The notes beneath the pieces are model-generated. The model was not told the origin of the DNA and made no database searches. It saw only the letters and a program-made list of their open reading frames with translations. This document shows positions 42,989 through 54,427 of a DNA stretch of 64,000 nucleotides, in pieces. Origin of the DNA: Pyrenula massariospora (lineage: Eukaryota; Ascomycota; Eurotiomycetes; Pyrenulales; Pyrenulaceae); contig JAGFMI010000003.1 in assembly GCA_021030905.1 (NCBI GenBank), positions 620,001 to 684,000 on the forward strand, in the 5' to 3' direction. The number at the start of each line of letters is the position of its first letter. The first letter of the stretch is position 1. Both the position numbers and the translations under genes were made by a program.

Positions 42989-44983
42989 ATGCCTCTCTGC
43001 GCCCCCACAAGCATTACCCAGGGTAGCGGAACAGTACTAGAATTAGATCCAAAATTTTGCGGACCATGCATAGATTTTGTGCAAGATATCGTTAGCGGCG
43101 ATCCCCTTCCAGAGGAGCGGTGGCGTTTTCCTAGTGGAATTAGGTCTGATTATAGGATCTTTGCTCACCATTCGAGCATGAGCCTGCTCAAGAGCTGTGG
43201 GGAATCTGGCTGTCCATTATGCCGATTCCTATTTGCACAACTGGCTGAAGATAAAAATCCATCGTATGAAATCATGACTGGGAGTTTTCTCGGCATCTTT
43301 GAAATCTTCACGGCGTTGAATATACATAAGAAGAAGTTGTATCTTTACCACGGCTATTCAGCGGGAGAGCTCGAAGACAAGGAGGCAGATTTGAAGGTGA
43401 TACTTAGGAGGTGGGATTACGATTGGCCCTCGCGGAAGATAGCTGATACGCCAGGGTTATCACGACTTGCAAGAGAGCCTTTCACATCCCCGAAGAATGC
43501 CAAAAGTATCTCACTGGTCTGCAGATGGTTGCAAGACTGCCTTACTAAGCATCCGAAATGTGGACGATCTCCAAATTCCCCACTGCCGAAAAGAGTAATT
43601 GATATTGGCAAGGGAAGTTCCGATCCTTATCTGTACATTAGCGCTGGTGGTACTGATGCCTACATCGCTTTGAGTTACTGTTGGGGTGGTGATGTTGAAT
43701 GTAAGTTGACGAGCACAAACTTGGCGGACTACCAAAGACGAATTGACTTTGCTGGACTTCCTCAAACCTTTAAAGACGCGATATACATCACGCGTTTATT
43801 AAACTATCGATATCTCTGGATAGACGCTCTGTGCATCGTTCAAGATGACAACAGTGATTGGGAGCATCAAGCAGCAGCAATGACCCAGATTTACTCGAAT
43901 TCGTGCCTAACAATCTCGGCGGACAAATCTCGTGGACGACATGATGGTTTTCTTAGCGACCGTGACATTTCTCACGTGAGTCTAGGTAGTTTCAAAACCA
44001 GAGAAGGAGCTAATGAGCAAACATTTGGTGCATGTAATTATGTGTTCGATCGCTGGAGAACAGATCCGCTATGTCACCGTGCTTGGGCATTTCAGGAGCG
44101 ATTCCTTTCGACTGCCATTCTCCACTACACTTCCCTCAGAGGTTTGGTCTGGGAATGCAGATCACTATGTATGGATGAATATGGGATGTCTGATGCAACA
44201 GATTCTGTCGGAAAAGCCATAGGAAGTGTACCCCATTCCATGTCAGAAGGATTTTCAAAAAGTCAGGACTTTGACTCGTTGTGGTTCAAGTGCATTGAAG
44301 ATTATACGAATCGACAACTGACATTTTCAAGTGATAAGCTGCCGGCAATCTCCGGCGTTGCAAAGGTTTTCAAAGCTATGAATGGAGGCGAATATTGCTC
44401 AGGAATTTGGAAACACGATATTGCGCGGGGGCTTCTCTGGTCTGGATTGGGTCATGAGTTGAAACCAGCCTCTCCATACCGAGCTCCCACGTGGAGTTGG
44501 GCAGCGCACGATGGCTCAATTTGGTGGGACTATGACGTCCTTATGCATACGCGGCCACAATCCCCCAGAATCCCTTTCAATGTTCACCGAATTGCCATCC
44601 GGGAAAGTCTATCAGGCGCTATTCTCAACGCACATATCGAAATTCAGGGGCTATTGTACAATGCCACTTTCACCGCTGACAGTTTCGGTAGCCATAGACC
44701 CCTTCTTAGGTCTGATATGGGAGATTCATATCATTGCATTATGGATGATCGTTCTGGCCCGCGATCTTGCTGGGTGCTGCCTGTCGAGATGCAGCAGGAC
44801 AAGTATTCGTTTGGTTCTATCCGTGTAAAATTCTGGACACTGGTTCTTGGGAAGCCAGGTATGCCTTCAGACGAGGATTGCTCAAGCAACACTTTTGTGC
44901 GAATCGGGATTGCATCCTTTGAGCTGTCCGATGTCAAGATTGACTTCGAAAATCCTAGTCTCAGAAGTATTAAGCTTATATGA
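42989..44983 (+). CDS. HET-domain (heterokaryon incompatibility) protein
   Basis: A single exon of 664 codons. The N-terminus has a Cys-rich opening (FCGPCIDFV, SCGESGCPLCRFL) often seen in this class. The HET domain spans about 225-375 with its three conserved blocks: YIALSYCWGG, then LPQTFKDAIYITRLL with YLWIDALCIVQDD, then DWEHQAAAMTQIYSNSCLTI. After it come RAWAFQERFLS and the APTWSWAAHDG block, both typical of long HET proteins. HET proteins trigger cell death after fusion of incompatible hyphae, usually with a partner locus that senses the other strain. No NACHT/WD40 or other partner domain is fused here and no known partner gene is adjacent. Confidence 0.93.
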   Translation: MPLCAPTSITQGSGTVLELDPKFCGPCIDFVQDIVSGDPLPEERWRFPSGIRSDYRIFAHHSSMSLLKSCGESGCPLCRFLFAQLAEDKNPSYEIMTGSFLGIFEIFTALNIHKKKLYLYHGYSAGELEDKEADLKVILRRWDYDWPSRKIADTPGLSRLAREPFTSPKNAKSISLVCRWLQDCLTKHPKCGRSPNSPLPKRVIDIGKGSSDPYLYISAGGTDAYIALSYCWGGDVECKLTSTNLADYQRRIDFAGLPQTFKDAIYITRLLNYRYLWIDALCIVQDDNSDWEHQAAAMTQIYSNSCLTISADKSRGRHDGFLSDRDISHVSLGSFKTREGANEQTFGACNYVFDRWRTDPLCHRAWAFQERFLSTAILHYTSLRGLVWECRSLCMDEYGMSDATDSVGKAIGSVPHSMSEGFSKSQDFDSLWFKCIEDYTNRQLTFSSDKLPAISGVAKVFKAMNGGEYCSGIWKHDIARGLLWSGLGHELKPASPYRAPTWSWAAHDGSIWWDYDVLMHTRPQSPRIPFNVHRIAIRESLSGAILNAHIEIQGLLYNATFTADSFGSHRPLLRSDMGDSYHCIMDDRSGPRSCWVLPVEMQQDKYSFGSIRVKFWTLVLGKPGMPSDEDCSSNTFVRIGIASFELSDVKIDFENPSLRSIKLI

Positions 44984-45476
44984 ATACGAAGTGGCTCTGG
45001 TGAAGAATCCAACAGCATTGCTCTACCCACAACCATCGTCATCTTCGTTTCTCCTGCGCAGATTCCTTCCCTATATGACGATCACGGCCATTCACGGTGT
45101 CAGCAACGAAAAATTCGTACGCCGAGATGACGTATCTCCTCGTCATGTCTTTCATGACTTTCTCCGAAAGATGGGCTCGCGGCTCTTGCTGGATAGATCG
45201 CTCCTTCCTAGTGCGTTGATGTGCCTTGCCCGTTCATGTACTCGCATGACTGCCAACTGCCTACAACATATTTCTGACCACCACAGATGGGCGAATCGCT
45301 CTTGGAATTTAAGCCACTCTTTCTTATCCATGATGTGTTGTCACACTGAATCAGGAAACGGCAAGTTTACAAAATACACGTCGAGATTAAGCACATTCGT
45401 CAGGGAAAGATAAAATGGCCACATATATGTGGTTCAACTAGCTTGAGTACATGAAACAAATCTCCACGATTGAGAA
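44984..45476. other. Convergent intergenic region
   Basis: About 490 bp between the HET gene (+) and the secreted-protein gene (-). A plus-strand frame that overlaps the end of the HET gene and runs to 45413 has no motif and is taken as chance. Confidence 0.4.
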
Positions 45477-46439
45477 TTATCGGACCTTGACAGTCCGAGG
45501 TGATACCGCGGCACTACTCGCGACTGGAGGCGAAACCAAAGCCTCAGCCAAAGCCACTTGCCCTGAACCGCCAGGGTTCACAATACATAGTTGCCCAGGT
45601 GCAGCTTCATCCGGCGGAAAAAACGATGTCGCTGGTAATAGATTGTCGGAGATGTAGGGGATGCCCAGAAAGGATAATAGATGATAACATCCGAGATTGT
45701 TACCCTCTGCTGTCCGAGTACCACCACACGGTGGAAAAACACGTTCTTGGCCATTCTTGTCTAATCCCCACGTCACTACCCGCAACGGTGCTCCCCTAGG
45801 AAATAGTGTTTGAAGCGTTGTAGGGTTGCCCAGCGAACCATATTGGGAATTCATGAACATTTCCAGTGCGACTGGCTCTCCGCATATTGCTTCGTGCTCG
45901 AGCAGCGTTGGATTGCCCGGCAGTCTCTGGTCATCCATCTCAAATAAAAGCTGGAGAAGAATTTCTCGTATCATGGATCGTCCAGTGACGGGCGATCCGT
46001 CTTCCGTGTTTACAGGGCTGGTGAAATAATTTTTGACGAGACCGCCAGCCTTGTAGTCGCCATTCGTAACCACTTTCCTGATAGAACTTGAGAACCAAAT
46101 TTTTTTGTCGTAGTAAAATGCAGTCATCGCTCCAGGTGTCCGGTCGCCGAATCCGCGTTGCTGCGCGTCGCTTACCATCCGACGATAAGCGTCACGGGCA
46201 ACAGCGACAAATGCTGCGTTGGTCACAGGTAAATCGTTCTCGAAACCGGGGTCCCTGTCCTCGTTCCAAAGGGCGTAACCTGTGTAGATGATCCAGCCCT
46301 GTTGAGAGCTTTCGAAGTGAAAAGCTCCTTCATCCAGCGCAACATTAATATTAACGCAGAGTGCGAGATAGGCAAGGCAATGCAGTGCAATAAAGATCTT
46401 GGCAGCAACGGAGAGCTGAGAATGCGCGCGCCATAGCAT
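45477..46439 (-). CDS. Secreted fungal protein, possible deaminase-like fold
   Basis: A single exon. The open frame begins at 46535, but I choose the ATG at 46439 because it gives a 320-aa protein with a clear signal segment (VAAKIFIALHCLAYLALCV). The mature part has QGWIIYTGYALWNEDRDPGF, FENDLPVTNAAFVAVARDAY and PGAMTAFYYDKKIWFSSSIR, a pattern common to a family of secreted fungal proteins of unknown function. A His/Cys-Gly-Glu site (LEHEAICGEPVALEMF) and a later PCGGTR...GCYHLLSFLG have the order of the zinc motifs of the cytidine-deaminase superfamily (H/C-x-E, then PC...C). That link is my inference and weak. Confidence 0.6.
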   Translation of the reverse strand: MLWRAHSQLSVAAKIFIALHCLAYLALCVNINVALDEGAFHFESSQQGWIIYTGYALWNEDRDPGFENDLPVTNAAFVAVARDAYRRMVSDAQQRGFGDRTPGAMTAFYYDKKIWFSSSIRKVVTNGDYKAGGLVKNYFTSPVNTEDGSPVTGRSMIREILLQLLFEMDDQRLPGNPTLLEHEAICGEPVALEMFMNSQYGSLGNPTTLQTLFPRGAPLRVVTWGLDKNGQERVFPPCGGTRTAEGNNLGCYHLLSFLGIPYISDNLLPATSFFPPDEAAPGQLCIVNPGGSGQVALAEALVSPPVASSAAVSPRTVKVR

Positions 46440-47646
46440 GACGGGCTGCTTGTGAGAGCAAACGATGTCTGAAGAGATTGGTAACTTGGTGTCGCAAGAC
46501 GAGGCACTCAACAGAACACAACAGAAATTAGACAACTCTCCTACCTCGCACCTACGCCATCCATTATATACATCCGGTGTAGCGGTTAATGGTCGTAGCG
46601 CTTGACATTGTCGTCTCTGCTAACACCTCTTTATGAGGCATTGCATCTCAAACAAGTTACAATTGTTGTATTTGAGGCAGAATTCGCTCGACCGTGCAAA
46701 GGGAAGGCCTAATAATAACGGCGATGTAACAAGTGCCCGAACAGCTTAGTTTGCGGAACCCCGATGAACGCCGATGCCGTCGGTGTCCGTGTTAGAAAAC
46801 GCGGCCGAGGGGCCAAAAACGGCAACGGAGGTCGCCGGAGTTCTTCACCCCAGCTTTATCCGTCTGGTAGAACTTCAGAAGAACTTTGCTCTGCTCGAAA
46901 TTTAGCAGAATAGATCAATAATGGACTCTATTTGGCCGTTATGGCTCAAACACCTCATTTGAAGTAGAACTATCGACGTTAGATGCTGCAACGTTCTCCG
47001 TACTGTGTGTACGACTTTTCACTTCCGTTGACTCTTGCATCAATCCCCACTATACATGAACTTCATTCTCTAATGTCAACATCAAGAACTTTTGAGTGCC
47101 ACAACATCCTACATTTCATATTATAATCTTGCCTTGCGATCATTTGCTCTCTCCTTTCCAACAGCTATGGCAGGCGCAATTCTCTGGAGAGCGGCACTTT
47201 CCATCAAACGCAACATCTTGCACTGCATGGCCATACACATGTATCTTGAATAGCTTCTAACCGTCGCTCCTCGGGGTTCTGAGAGTTGGTCCATTCGCAC
47301 AAGCCTCAACCTATGCGTATCTACTTCACAATTCCTTGAACCAACTCCAGTGATGAGTTCAAACCTCAAAACAGGACGCATGCAACAATTTCCTCTCGGA
47401 ATTTCATGATGACTGCAAACTTTCTCCATATACTCCGACCAACACTCCGTTGCTTCGCCTTGTGCATTGGGAGTATTGCATGCACGGACTATTGCCTTCC
47501 TGCTCTACGGAATTGGTTATCTAGACATTATAAGTTCAAAGGCATGCCTAGTGTTCTGACACCGATGTCGTTTCTCACGTTTCATTTCTTCCCCGCTGGC
47601 TTGACGCTAAGCTGTTAAGTACCATCGTGGTTGCTTTGGTTGCAGT
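46440..47646. other. Divergent intergenic region
   Basis: About 1.2 kb between two secreted-protein genes facing away from each other. A 102-codon minus frame at 47121-47429 has no motif. G/C-rich, CCGATG-repeating sequence near 46760-46850 stands out from the AT-rich flanks, but no element could be defined. Confidence 0.4.
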
Positions 47647-50052
47647 ATGCTCTCTTTTTACGGGCTTGTTCCTTTGCTTAGCGTCCTCTCGATTGCTCCA
47701 TTCCTATGTCTAAGTGGAACTGTTCGTACTCCCTCCAATTTGAGGCTACTCACTTCTAGAAACCCTGCACCTTTCAAATCGAGCCTACAAAAAAGGGACG
47801 ATGACGATGACAACATCTGGGATATAGAGTCCTTCAAAACCTACATTGCTGTTGGAGACTCGTTTTCGACTGGCATAGGAACAGGCACCTTACTTTCCGG
47901 AGAGGGCGACGCTTCATGCTACCGGACGGACAGTAGCTTCCCAAACTTACTTAATGCAGATTTAGCGACCGAAAGCTTTACCAACAAGGCTTGTACTGGA
48001 AAGACCTCTCAGCAAATCAGAGATGAACAGATCAAATCCATACCTGACGATTCAGTGGATCTCGTCACTGTCACCGCTGGCGGTAACGATGTTGGATTCA
48101 AAGATGTCCTTCAAAGTTGTGTGTACTTGACCACGACTCAAGCAAAATGCGATGATGCTTTGTCCACTGCTCAAGACAAAATCCAAAACATGAGAGTAAC
48201 AATTGACGACATGCTCGGTGATCTTGCATATAAAATAAAATCGAATGGGGTAATAATCTATGTCCCTTATGCCAAATTTTGGAACGATGAGGAGAACTAC
48301 TGTGATGACGAAACTTGGGCTTTCTGGGACCCCACTGGTCGTGCGGGCGGGTTGAAGCTCACGCACGAAAATCGCAAGAAAATGAACGATCTTACCGACA
48401 GTGTTAACTCGGCCATATTAAGTGTCGTCGCATCCCGACAAGACAGCACAAGAGCTCCTGTTACTGTCTATGCGGCTTCATGGGACTCCGCTGTGATTGA
48501 CGCCCAGGGCCGTTTCTGCGAGACTGCCAACAAAGACGACCCAAGCGCTGGACAATATCTCCAGATGTTTCTGAGGGAAGGTGGATCATCTTCAGCAAGT
48601 ACTGAAGGCGACAGTGACAATACGGTAAGTTCCTGACAAATTGTGCGAGCGTGTAGGCTGACGCGTTCGCTTTAGGCCGCTTCGAAACGATCGGCAGACT
48701 CATCCACCACGATTGCAATGCGAGTCAGACGAGCCGCAGCATCTACTCACGCAGCTACTGCTGCGCCGAGTTTAGCAGCATTGGAGTCGTCAGACAAGGC
48801 TGCAACCACCACCACAGGCGTGTACCAAGCATTCCATCCTTCTGCCATGGGCGCTATCACAATATGGTCAGTCGCTTACGCGACCCTCATACGCGCCAAT
48901 GCCAAACACCTAAACATCGACCCAAGTAACCCGCCACAGTCCTGCCCTGGCGTGTCCGACGATGAACCGACTTGCTACGGCGCGAACGGACCCACTGATA
49001 CATGGACTTCGCGGGAAGCTGCTGCTGGCGCAGTGTCTGCATTCTGCGAGAAAGACAAACCGGCGCCAAATCTTCCTAGCGACAGTCTCGACGGACGTTA
49101 TGCCGACCAATTTACCTATTACCTTGGTACTAATCAGGAGCTTCAACTCAAAATCTCGTATTATGACAATCTCGCTATCGATAGTACCACTTGCAAGCAG
49201 AAGCTTCTCACTATCGTCAACGGTTGCGACGTTCCTTCGCCCGACGGCAAGGTCAATCCCAAGAATCTGAAATACGGTGGCACACTTTCGTATCAAGGCG
49301 GGCAACAGGGCGGTGTAGTTTTCGAATTCAACCCTCACTCTCATGGTGCCGGCGAAACCCAGATTTATTGCGACGACATGGACACTAACACTTTCATGGA
49401 TCAAGGGATCCTGGCACAAAACATCCAGGATTTCTGCAAGACCGTCTCTTCTCCGCCGAACGGCGACGTTTTCGCCCAGGGACCCACGCAACCCAGCCAA
49501 ACATTCAACCAAGGCTCCATCAATGCCGTCACGCTCTCTGTCAAATGGCCGGGCGATGGCTTCCCGCCCACCCAGCTAAACTGCCTCGACGCGATGAACC
49601 CGCTGAACGACGGCTGCAGCGTGCCCCACGACGACATCAACATCGTCAACAAGAAGCACGGCGGGCATTTCACCCAGGACATCGAGCGCCTGTACGCCGT
49701 CGTTCCGCTCACGAACAACACGATCACCGATCAGGAGACAGGTCGCTCCATCCGGGTCGCCGCCAAATTCCAGCTTTGTGACGATGGCAAAGGGCGCGAT
49801 GGAAAGCTGGTCGACAAGCCGGCCATGCAGGATTGCCTCCGGGCCCGGGATGGGTCGTCGTGGGGTGATCAGGACTGCCATGGTTTCCTGACGACGTATC
49901 TGGAGAGGGACAGTGGCTGGCACAGTCTGCATGACTGCTGGAGGTTCAATGCTAACGCCTTGAGCGCGGCGGTGGATGACGGGTATTGCTCGGCGGAGTA
50001 TTATTCCACCGCGGGCTTTGTGAACTGTCGCTTTGGATTCAAGATTTCGTAA
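47647..50052 (+). CDS. Secreted SGNH (GDSL) hydrolase with large C-terminal domain
   Basis: Two exons fit: 47647-48624 and 48676-50052, giving 784 aa; the 51-nt intron is phase 0. A signal peptide (LVPLLSVLSIAPFLCLSG) is followed by a likely propeptide ending in KR. The SGNH domain has block I AVGDSFSTGIG (catalytic Ser72), the Gly-Asn block TAGGNDVGF near 142-150, and the HPSAMG block with the catalytic His near 380. The intron and a low-complexity Ala/Ser/Thr linker lie between the bulk of the SGNH fold and that His. The last 370 residues form a separate Cys-rich domain (ATLIRANAKH, DTWTSREAAAGAVSAFC, SVPHDDINIVNKKHGG, WHSLHDCWRFN) seen in fungal secreted lipase-like proteins. The substrate is probably an ester of a lipid or a polysaccharide. 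Confidence 0.82.
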
Positions 50053-51229
50053 AAAGTAGGCGTGTCTGGATCTTGCTCTAGAGGAAAAGGGTAGATCGTG
50101 TGGGATCTGGATGGTTGTGATTTCTAAAAGTATATATATTCTTCGCCGCCTTTAATGCGGTGTTGTACTCCACATCTACATCCCACCATTCCTCGATTAA
50201 GAGATGTGTCAAGGCACATCACGCTTCATGGCCATCTATCCGCCATCCATCAACGCGCCTGCTTCGCCATAGGGTTATCTGGGGCTTAGCAACCGCAATA
50301 CACTGACCGTCGGATCTAATCTATGTAATTCGCAATATAACTATATTATTCATTTTAAGGCCGTGAGGTGATAGTTACTATAAGACAATGAATGAATTTT
50401 ATATGTAGTATGTAACTAGACTTATCATCTGGAGAACGAAGGAGAACTTTACAACATCTATTTATCAATAGATAATAGGTTAGAGAAATGTTTGACTTTC
50501 GGTGACTAAAGTACAATATAACAAATACTTTTTGTTACTTAGTAGAGTATAAAGAAAACCGTGTCTGCGGAGTAGGGTAAGAATATCCGCTAAAAATCCG
50601 CGCCTATCAATTGACCTTGGCGGATATTCGTACGTCCATGCCAGACCTCTCCAGATATTCATGGAGGCGAAATGGGAGGCGGAAGGGCTTGGGCAAGGGG
50701 CTTTAAGGAAAATTGTCTCTATGCTGACATCTCTTTATATGAGTGTGGCATTTGCCGTCATCAATGATGGCTTCATGAAATTATCGCTTTTGGCTCCTAT
50801 TTGTGGTCACCTGCAGTCAAAGTAATACCTTTCCTAGGACTAAGTTACTGCTCCTTAGCAGACCTATATTTGTCGCGCTGCACATGGCATGGTCCGAGTT
50901 CCTGTTACATTAGTACTTTCAAATCACCACAAAGTCTTTCCCCATCTCCATCAATCTCCCTTAAATTGTGCCTTTTACCCCCAATTGCATACCCTTTTAC
51001 TTTCGAAACAGTTGACTTTGGTCCTTCTGAGCCTCATTTAAGCTTGAGCATGTGGAGGGGAAAGTCTTGGAGTTTGCAGAAGGCTGTCGAATCATTGAGA
51101 ATTTAGCATCTTGATTCTTCTGTGACTCGGGGGCAACCCTTGAGTCTTGAACAACTAAGACAAGTGGGCTGTGGTTGTAAATCTAACGCAGGTGTAGACT
51201 AAAAGTCCGAGCTGCGAGGTTGAATGCAT
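50053..51229. other. AT-rich intergenic region of 1.2 kb
   Basis: Markedly AT-rich between 50120 and 50560 (TATATATATTC, many TA steps). It could hold a decayed mobile element, but I found no terminal repeats, target-site duplication or coding remnant. A 101-codon plus frame near 50801 has no recognised motif. Confidence 0.45.
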
Positions 51230-52234
51230 TTAACAAGGATCGTAGTCATCATTGCAGGCATTGGGATCAAGCCGAATTTCCATCTGCAGCTGACCCAAAT
51301 CTTTCTCAGCCGTACTCAGCGGGCCATCTTTCTCATAGGAGCGGAAGACCGAGCCCCGGGTAACGCAACTCTCTCTTGATGGATCACAGTTCGACCCTGT
51401 CGCGTCGTCGAGCGGTCTTGCTGCACGTTTGGCATTGGTGACGTCCGGCGCAAATGTTTGGCATATTTTCGCCTGGAGAAAGCTCACGCAGATGCCACAG
51501 AAGCCGGCGGCCCCGAGATTGGTGTTGAAGCCTGTGTATTGTAGGAAATAACTTAGCTTTTTCTGATTTTCACCCGGGGCTGGCCAATGCTGAGTTTTCC
51601 AGACGAAGATTCCGCCCCTTTCGCCAAGTTTGGTAATGTTGCCGCAGACAATGCCCCATATAAAACCGAATATCGAGGCTTTTCCGTAGGTCTGTATTGG
51701 TTAAAGCGTGCGCGCATGGAAGATGGACAGACTCACCCCGTTTTTATAGCAGAAGAACCTTTGGCCACCGCTTGGCTTTTTGACATCTTTGTAAGCCTGA
51801 TCTTCAATTGCTTTATCCTGGGGTAGCTGGCGAGCTTTATCATGGTCTTTTTCGTTGCGAGAGTAAAGATGTTTGTTGCGAACGTCCAGGGAGTACGATC
51901 TTGGTTCGACTGCTGAAGAGTTGGACATAGCAAAAGCAAAAGTGTTTGCTTGATAGCCCATGATCTCGTGTTCTACCGTGGCCCATTCCTCAAAAGAATA
52001 GAAGGTATAGTGGCTTTCGTGATCATCAGTCTCCACATGTCGTTTCCATTGGATATCTCCTTTTCGTCGTATATGGGAGAGGATGTCTGCAGTTCGGGGA
52101 CCTTGCTGCACCTCGCTCTCAATTCCGGTAATAGGATGGGTGACTCTGCCGACAATTTTACCTACCGACGGATCCGACGGTACGGCGCTAATGCCACATA
52201 GTATTAGCAATGTGAAAATCGAGCAGAATAACAT
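51230..52234 (-). CDS. Small secreted protein, paralogue of the gene at 54428
   Basis: Two exons on the minus strand: 52234-51737 and 51691-51230, giving 319 aa, with a 45-nt GT...AG intron in phase 0. The protein starts with a signal peptide (LFCSIFTLLILCGISAVPS). It shares with the protein at 54428 an ordered set of blocks: DILSHIRRKGDIQW against DVLIYLEENGKLTW, YTFYSFEEWATVEHEIMG against YVFHTYEEWAAAEQAIGG, FFCYKNGTYGKAS against YFCFESGQWGSTA, and KICQTF against EMCQTIF. The C-terminus adds a Cys-bearing tail (GSNCDPSRESCVT, NACNDDYDPC). No enzyme motif is seen. Size, signal peptide and Cys content fit an effector-like or wall protein. Confidence 0.72.
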
Positions 52235-53212
52235 CGTCGCACGAATTTATTGCGATCGGGTCGATCAGCGGAGTCTCTTCAGCTCACAGACCTAAAATGG
52301 GCTGGTTCGGGGCCTGATTTGGTGACCCTTGAAGTTTTAAACAGTTTTTACGAAAAGCAATGAACAATAGCAATGTCCTCGATGGGGAGGCGCATATCTA
52401 TACTTTCTGCGCACTCCGCTATCATGCGATGCAGATATATACCAGAGGCGCCACATCCAACATCCATCACGGAGTCATCAACAAGCATCGCCTTACAATG
52501 GAAGCTAATGGTCGTTCTCGTAGCGACCCAAGCCAACACGGAGTTCTGGGAGAAGCATTAATTGTTCCATTACCGAAGTTGCGTGTTTGCCAGGTGGCTA
52601 CCGTTTCATAACACTTTCCAGAGCTTCGCCACTCAAATGCTGCTTCAAAGGTTCCAAATACCAATTGGTAAGTCCTCGTTGAGCGCTATACAGGGGAGGT
52701 GGTCCAGACCTAAAACAATGGGAGCGCCGTACTGTAACTTACATGAGTTGGGTTGGTAGATGTGTGCTCATCCGGCGCCGTGTTTGGGAAGAGGGCCGCC
52801 CAAGGCTGGATTTTAGCCGTGAGCTCGACTCATCGGCCGAGCGAGGCTGGGTGACCGGAATCGTGGCCGATCGAGGGTTGGTCTGCCCGACACAACACGG
52901 AAACAATCGGCCACAATTTCTGTCACCTAGCCCGGGCCAGCCTTGTAGCCTGTTTAGACGGATACGATCTTAGCGCGATGCCCCGCTGCGGCGCATCCCA
53001 ACGCGGCACATACAACATCTCATCTTTATTGCAGGGACCTTCTTGACCTTTGCAACCAATGTTGGACCTCAACTTTGCTAATATTCACTGATCTGCGGTC
53101 ACTCTGAGAGGTTTCGCTTCCGCTCTTCCTGATTATCAACTTCGCCCAATTCTAGGCATCTTTGATAACAGCACTCGAGCTCACACTACTAGCAACGATA
53201 AGGGAGCTCACG
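52235..53212. other. Divergent intergenic region
   Basis: About 980 bp. Frames of 60-85 codons on both strands without motifs. GC-rich sequence at 52740-52980. Confidence 0.4.
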
Positions 53213-53669
53213 ATGCATCACGAGCAGGAAGGAGAAATCATCGCCGATAAAGATATCGAGAAAGAATCCGAGAGGAAAAAAGAAGCTCTCACACCCGGAG
53301 CCGTTGATCACGGAACTAATAAAGGTGGCAAGGGTCTCTGGGAAGGTATGCTAACCAACTAGATCTCCCAATTTCGACTCACAACTTCCAGAATTCAAAT
53401 CCGAGATCACTCCTACCTGGCGAGGATTTCTTGATCAATTGCTCTGGTTCATTTGCACTCTTTTTACTGGCAACTACATTATGCCAATGTTCTGGGACGA
53501 TATGTTTCCGCCGAGAACTTGGCAGGCACAGTATTACGTTAATCAAGGTGGATCCGGGGTTATAACGAGCTTCTGGGGAATGTATTTGACTTTCGCTTTG
53601 GGGAAGGTGGGAAGTATTCTGATCATGAGGTCGGTTGATAGGTATCTGGGTCCTAGCGTTGATATCTGA
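53213..53669 (+). CDS. Small predicted membrane protein, possibly truncated
   Basis: Two exons fit: 53213-53345 and 53392-53669, giving 136 aa; the intron has a GCTAAC branch site just after the donor. The first 45 residues are charged (EGEIIADKDIEKESERKKEA). Then come two hydrophobic stretches: FLDQLLWFICTLFTGNYIMP and VITSFWGMYLTFALGKVGSI. After the stop, other frames to about 53870 still read like membrane protein (SILFVWRKVLVGVGIYLPLH), so the gene may be a shortened or decaying copy of a longer one, or may have an exon I cannot place. The family is not recognised. Confidence 0.4.
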
Positions 53670-54427
53670 ACGTTTACGGCGTTGGTCGCCCGAGTAGTTC
53701 CATCCTCTTTGTTTGGCGCAAGGTCTTGGTTGGTGTCGGCATTTATCTTCCATTACATTTCGAGCACCGGAGGGTGATAGTTCCTTGGTCTTTCCAGCTG
53801 CTTTGCACCGCCAAACATGCAACGCACATGTTTCTGACGCTTCCGGAAAAGACGTCACATTCCAACCGTGTAGCTACAGTCTTCGACTTACATCCTCATG
53901 ATGAACAATCGTCCGAACTGTGCTGCTGTCTTGGGCAACAAGTCAAGATGCAGATGCACTGCCCTGCGGCGTTGCGACACGCTCAGATCAAGCCCCCAAG
54001 AAGCGGGAGTGGCTCATAGTGAACCTGTGCAAAATTTTGAAAGGTTCTAACAAATAGTTTCTTTGCCGCAAATCCTGCTGATTCATTTTGACAACAATGC
54101 CCTGTCCTCAGTGGTCAGCATTGTGAGAGCTTGGCGTGAAACCTTTCCTGACGCACTACTCCTTCTTAAACACAACCATAGCCACAACGGATTGGTTTCT
54201 GCTGACAATAGTAAGATGTCTCACATGGATGGTATGATGATGGAGTGTACAAAAGAGTTCTGAATCAAATCTCCATCAAGATATATTAGCACGGCGAGTT
54301 CTCCAAACTTTTACATTGGAATACGGAATCTCTCCACTCATCACAATCACACAATGCTCGACAAGAGATATCAGACTTCTAATAATCCGCTTGGGACATA
54401 ATTTGAGCTTTCGAGATCTTTAGCGTT
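53670..54427. other. Intergenic stretch with coding-like traces
   Basis: Frames up to 54019 may be remains of the gene upstream. A 66-codon frame ending at 54263 carries a His/Met-rich run (KHNHSHNGL, SKMSHMDGMMMEC) but has no ATG. No complete gene is supported. Confidence 0.35.

Noticed and set aside
44847-45413. 188-codon frame overlapping the end of the HET gene
   Set aside because: No motif, overlaps a well-supported gene, and no splice sites would add it to the HET protein.
50120-50560. AT-rich block as a possible transposon or repeat-mutated element
   Set aside because: No terminal repeats, target-site duplication or coding trace could be found; AT-richness alone is not enough.
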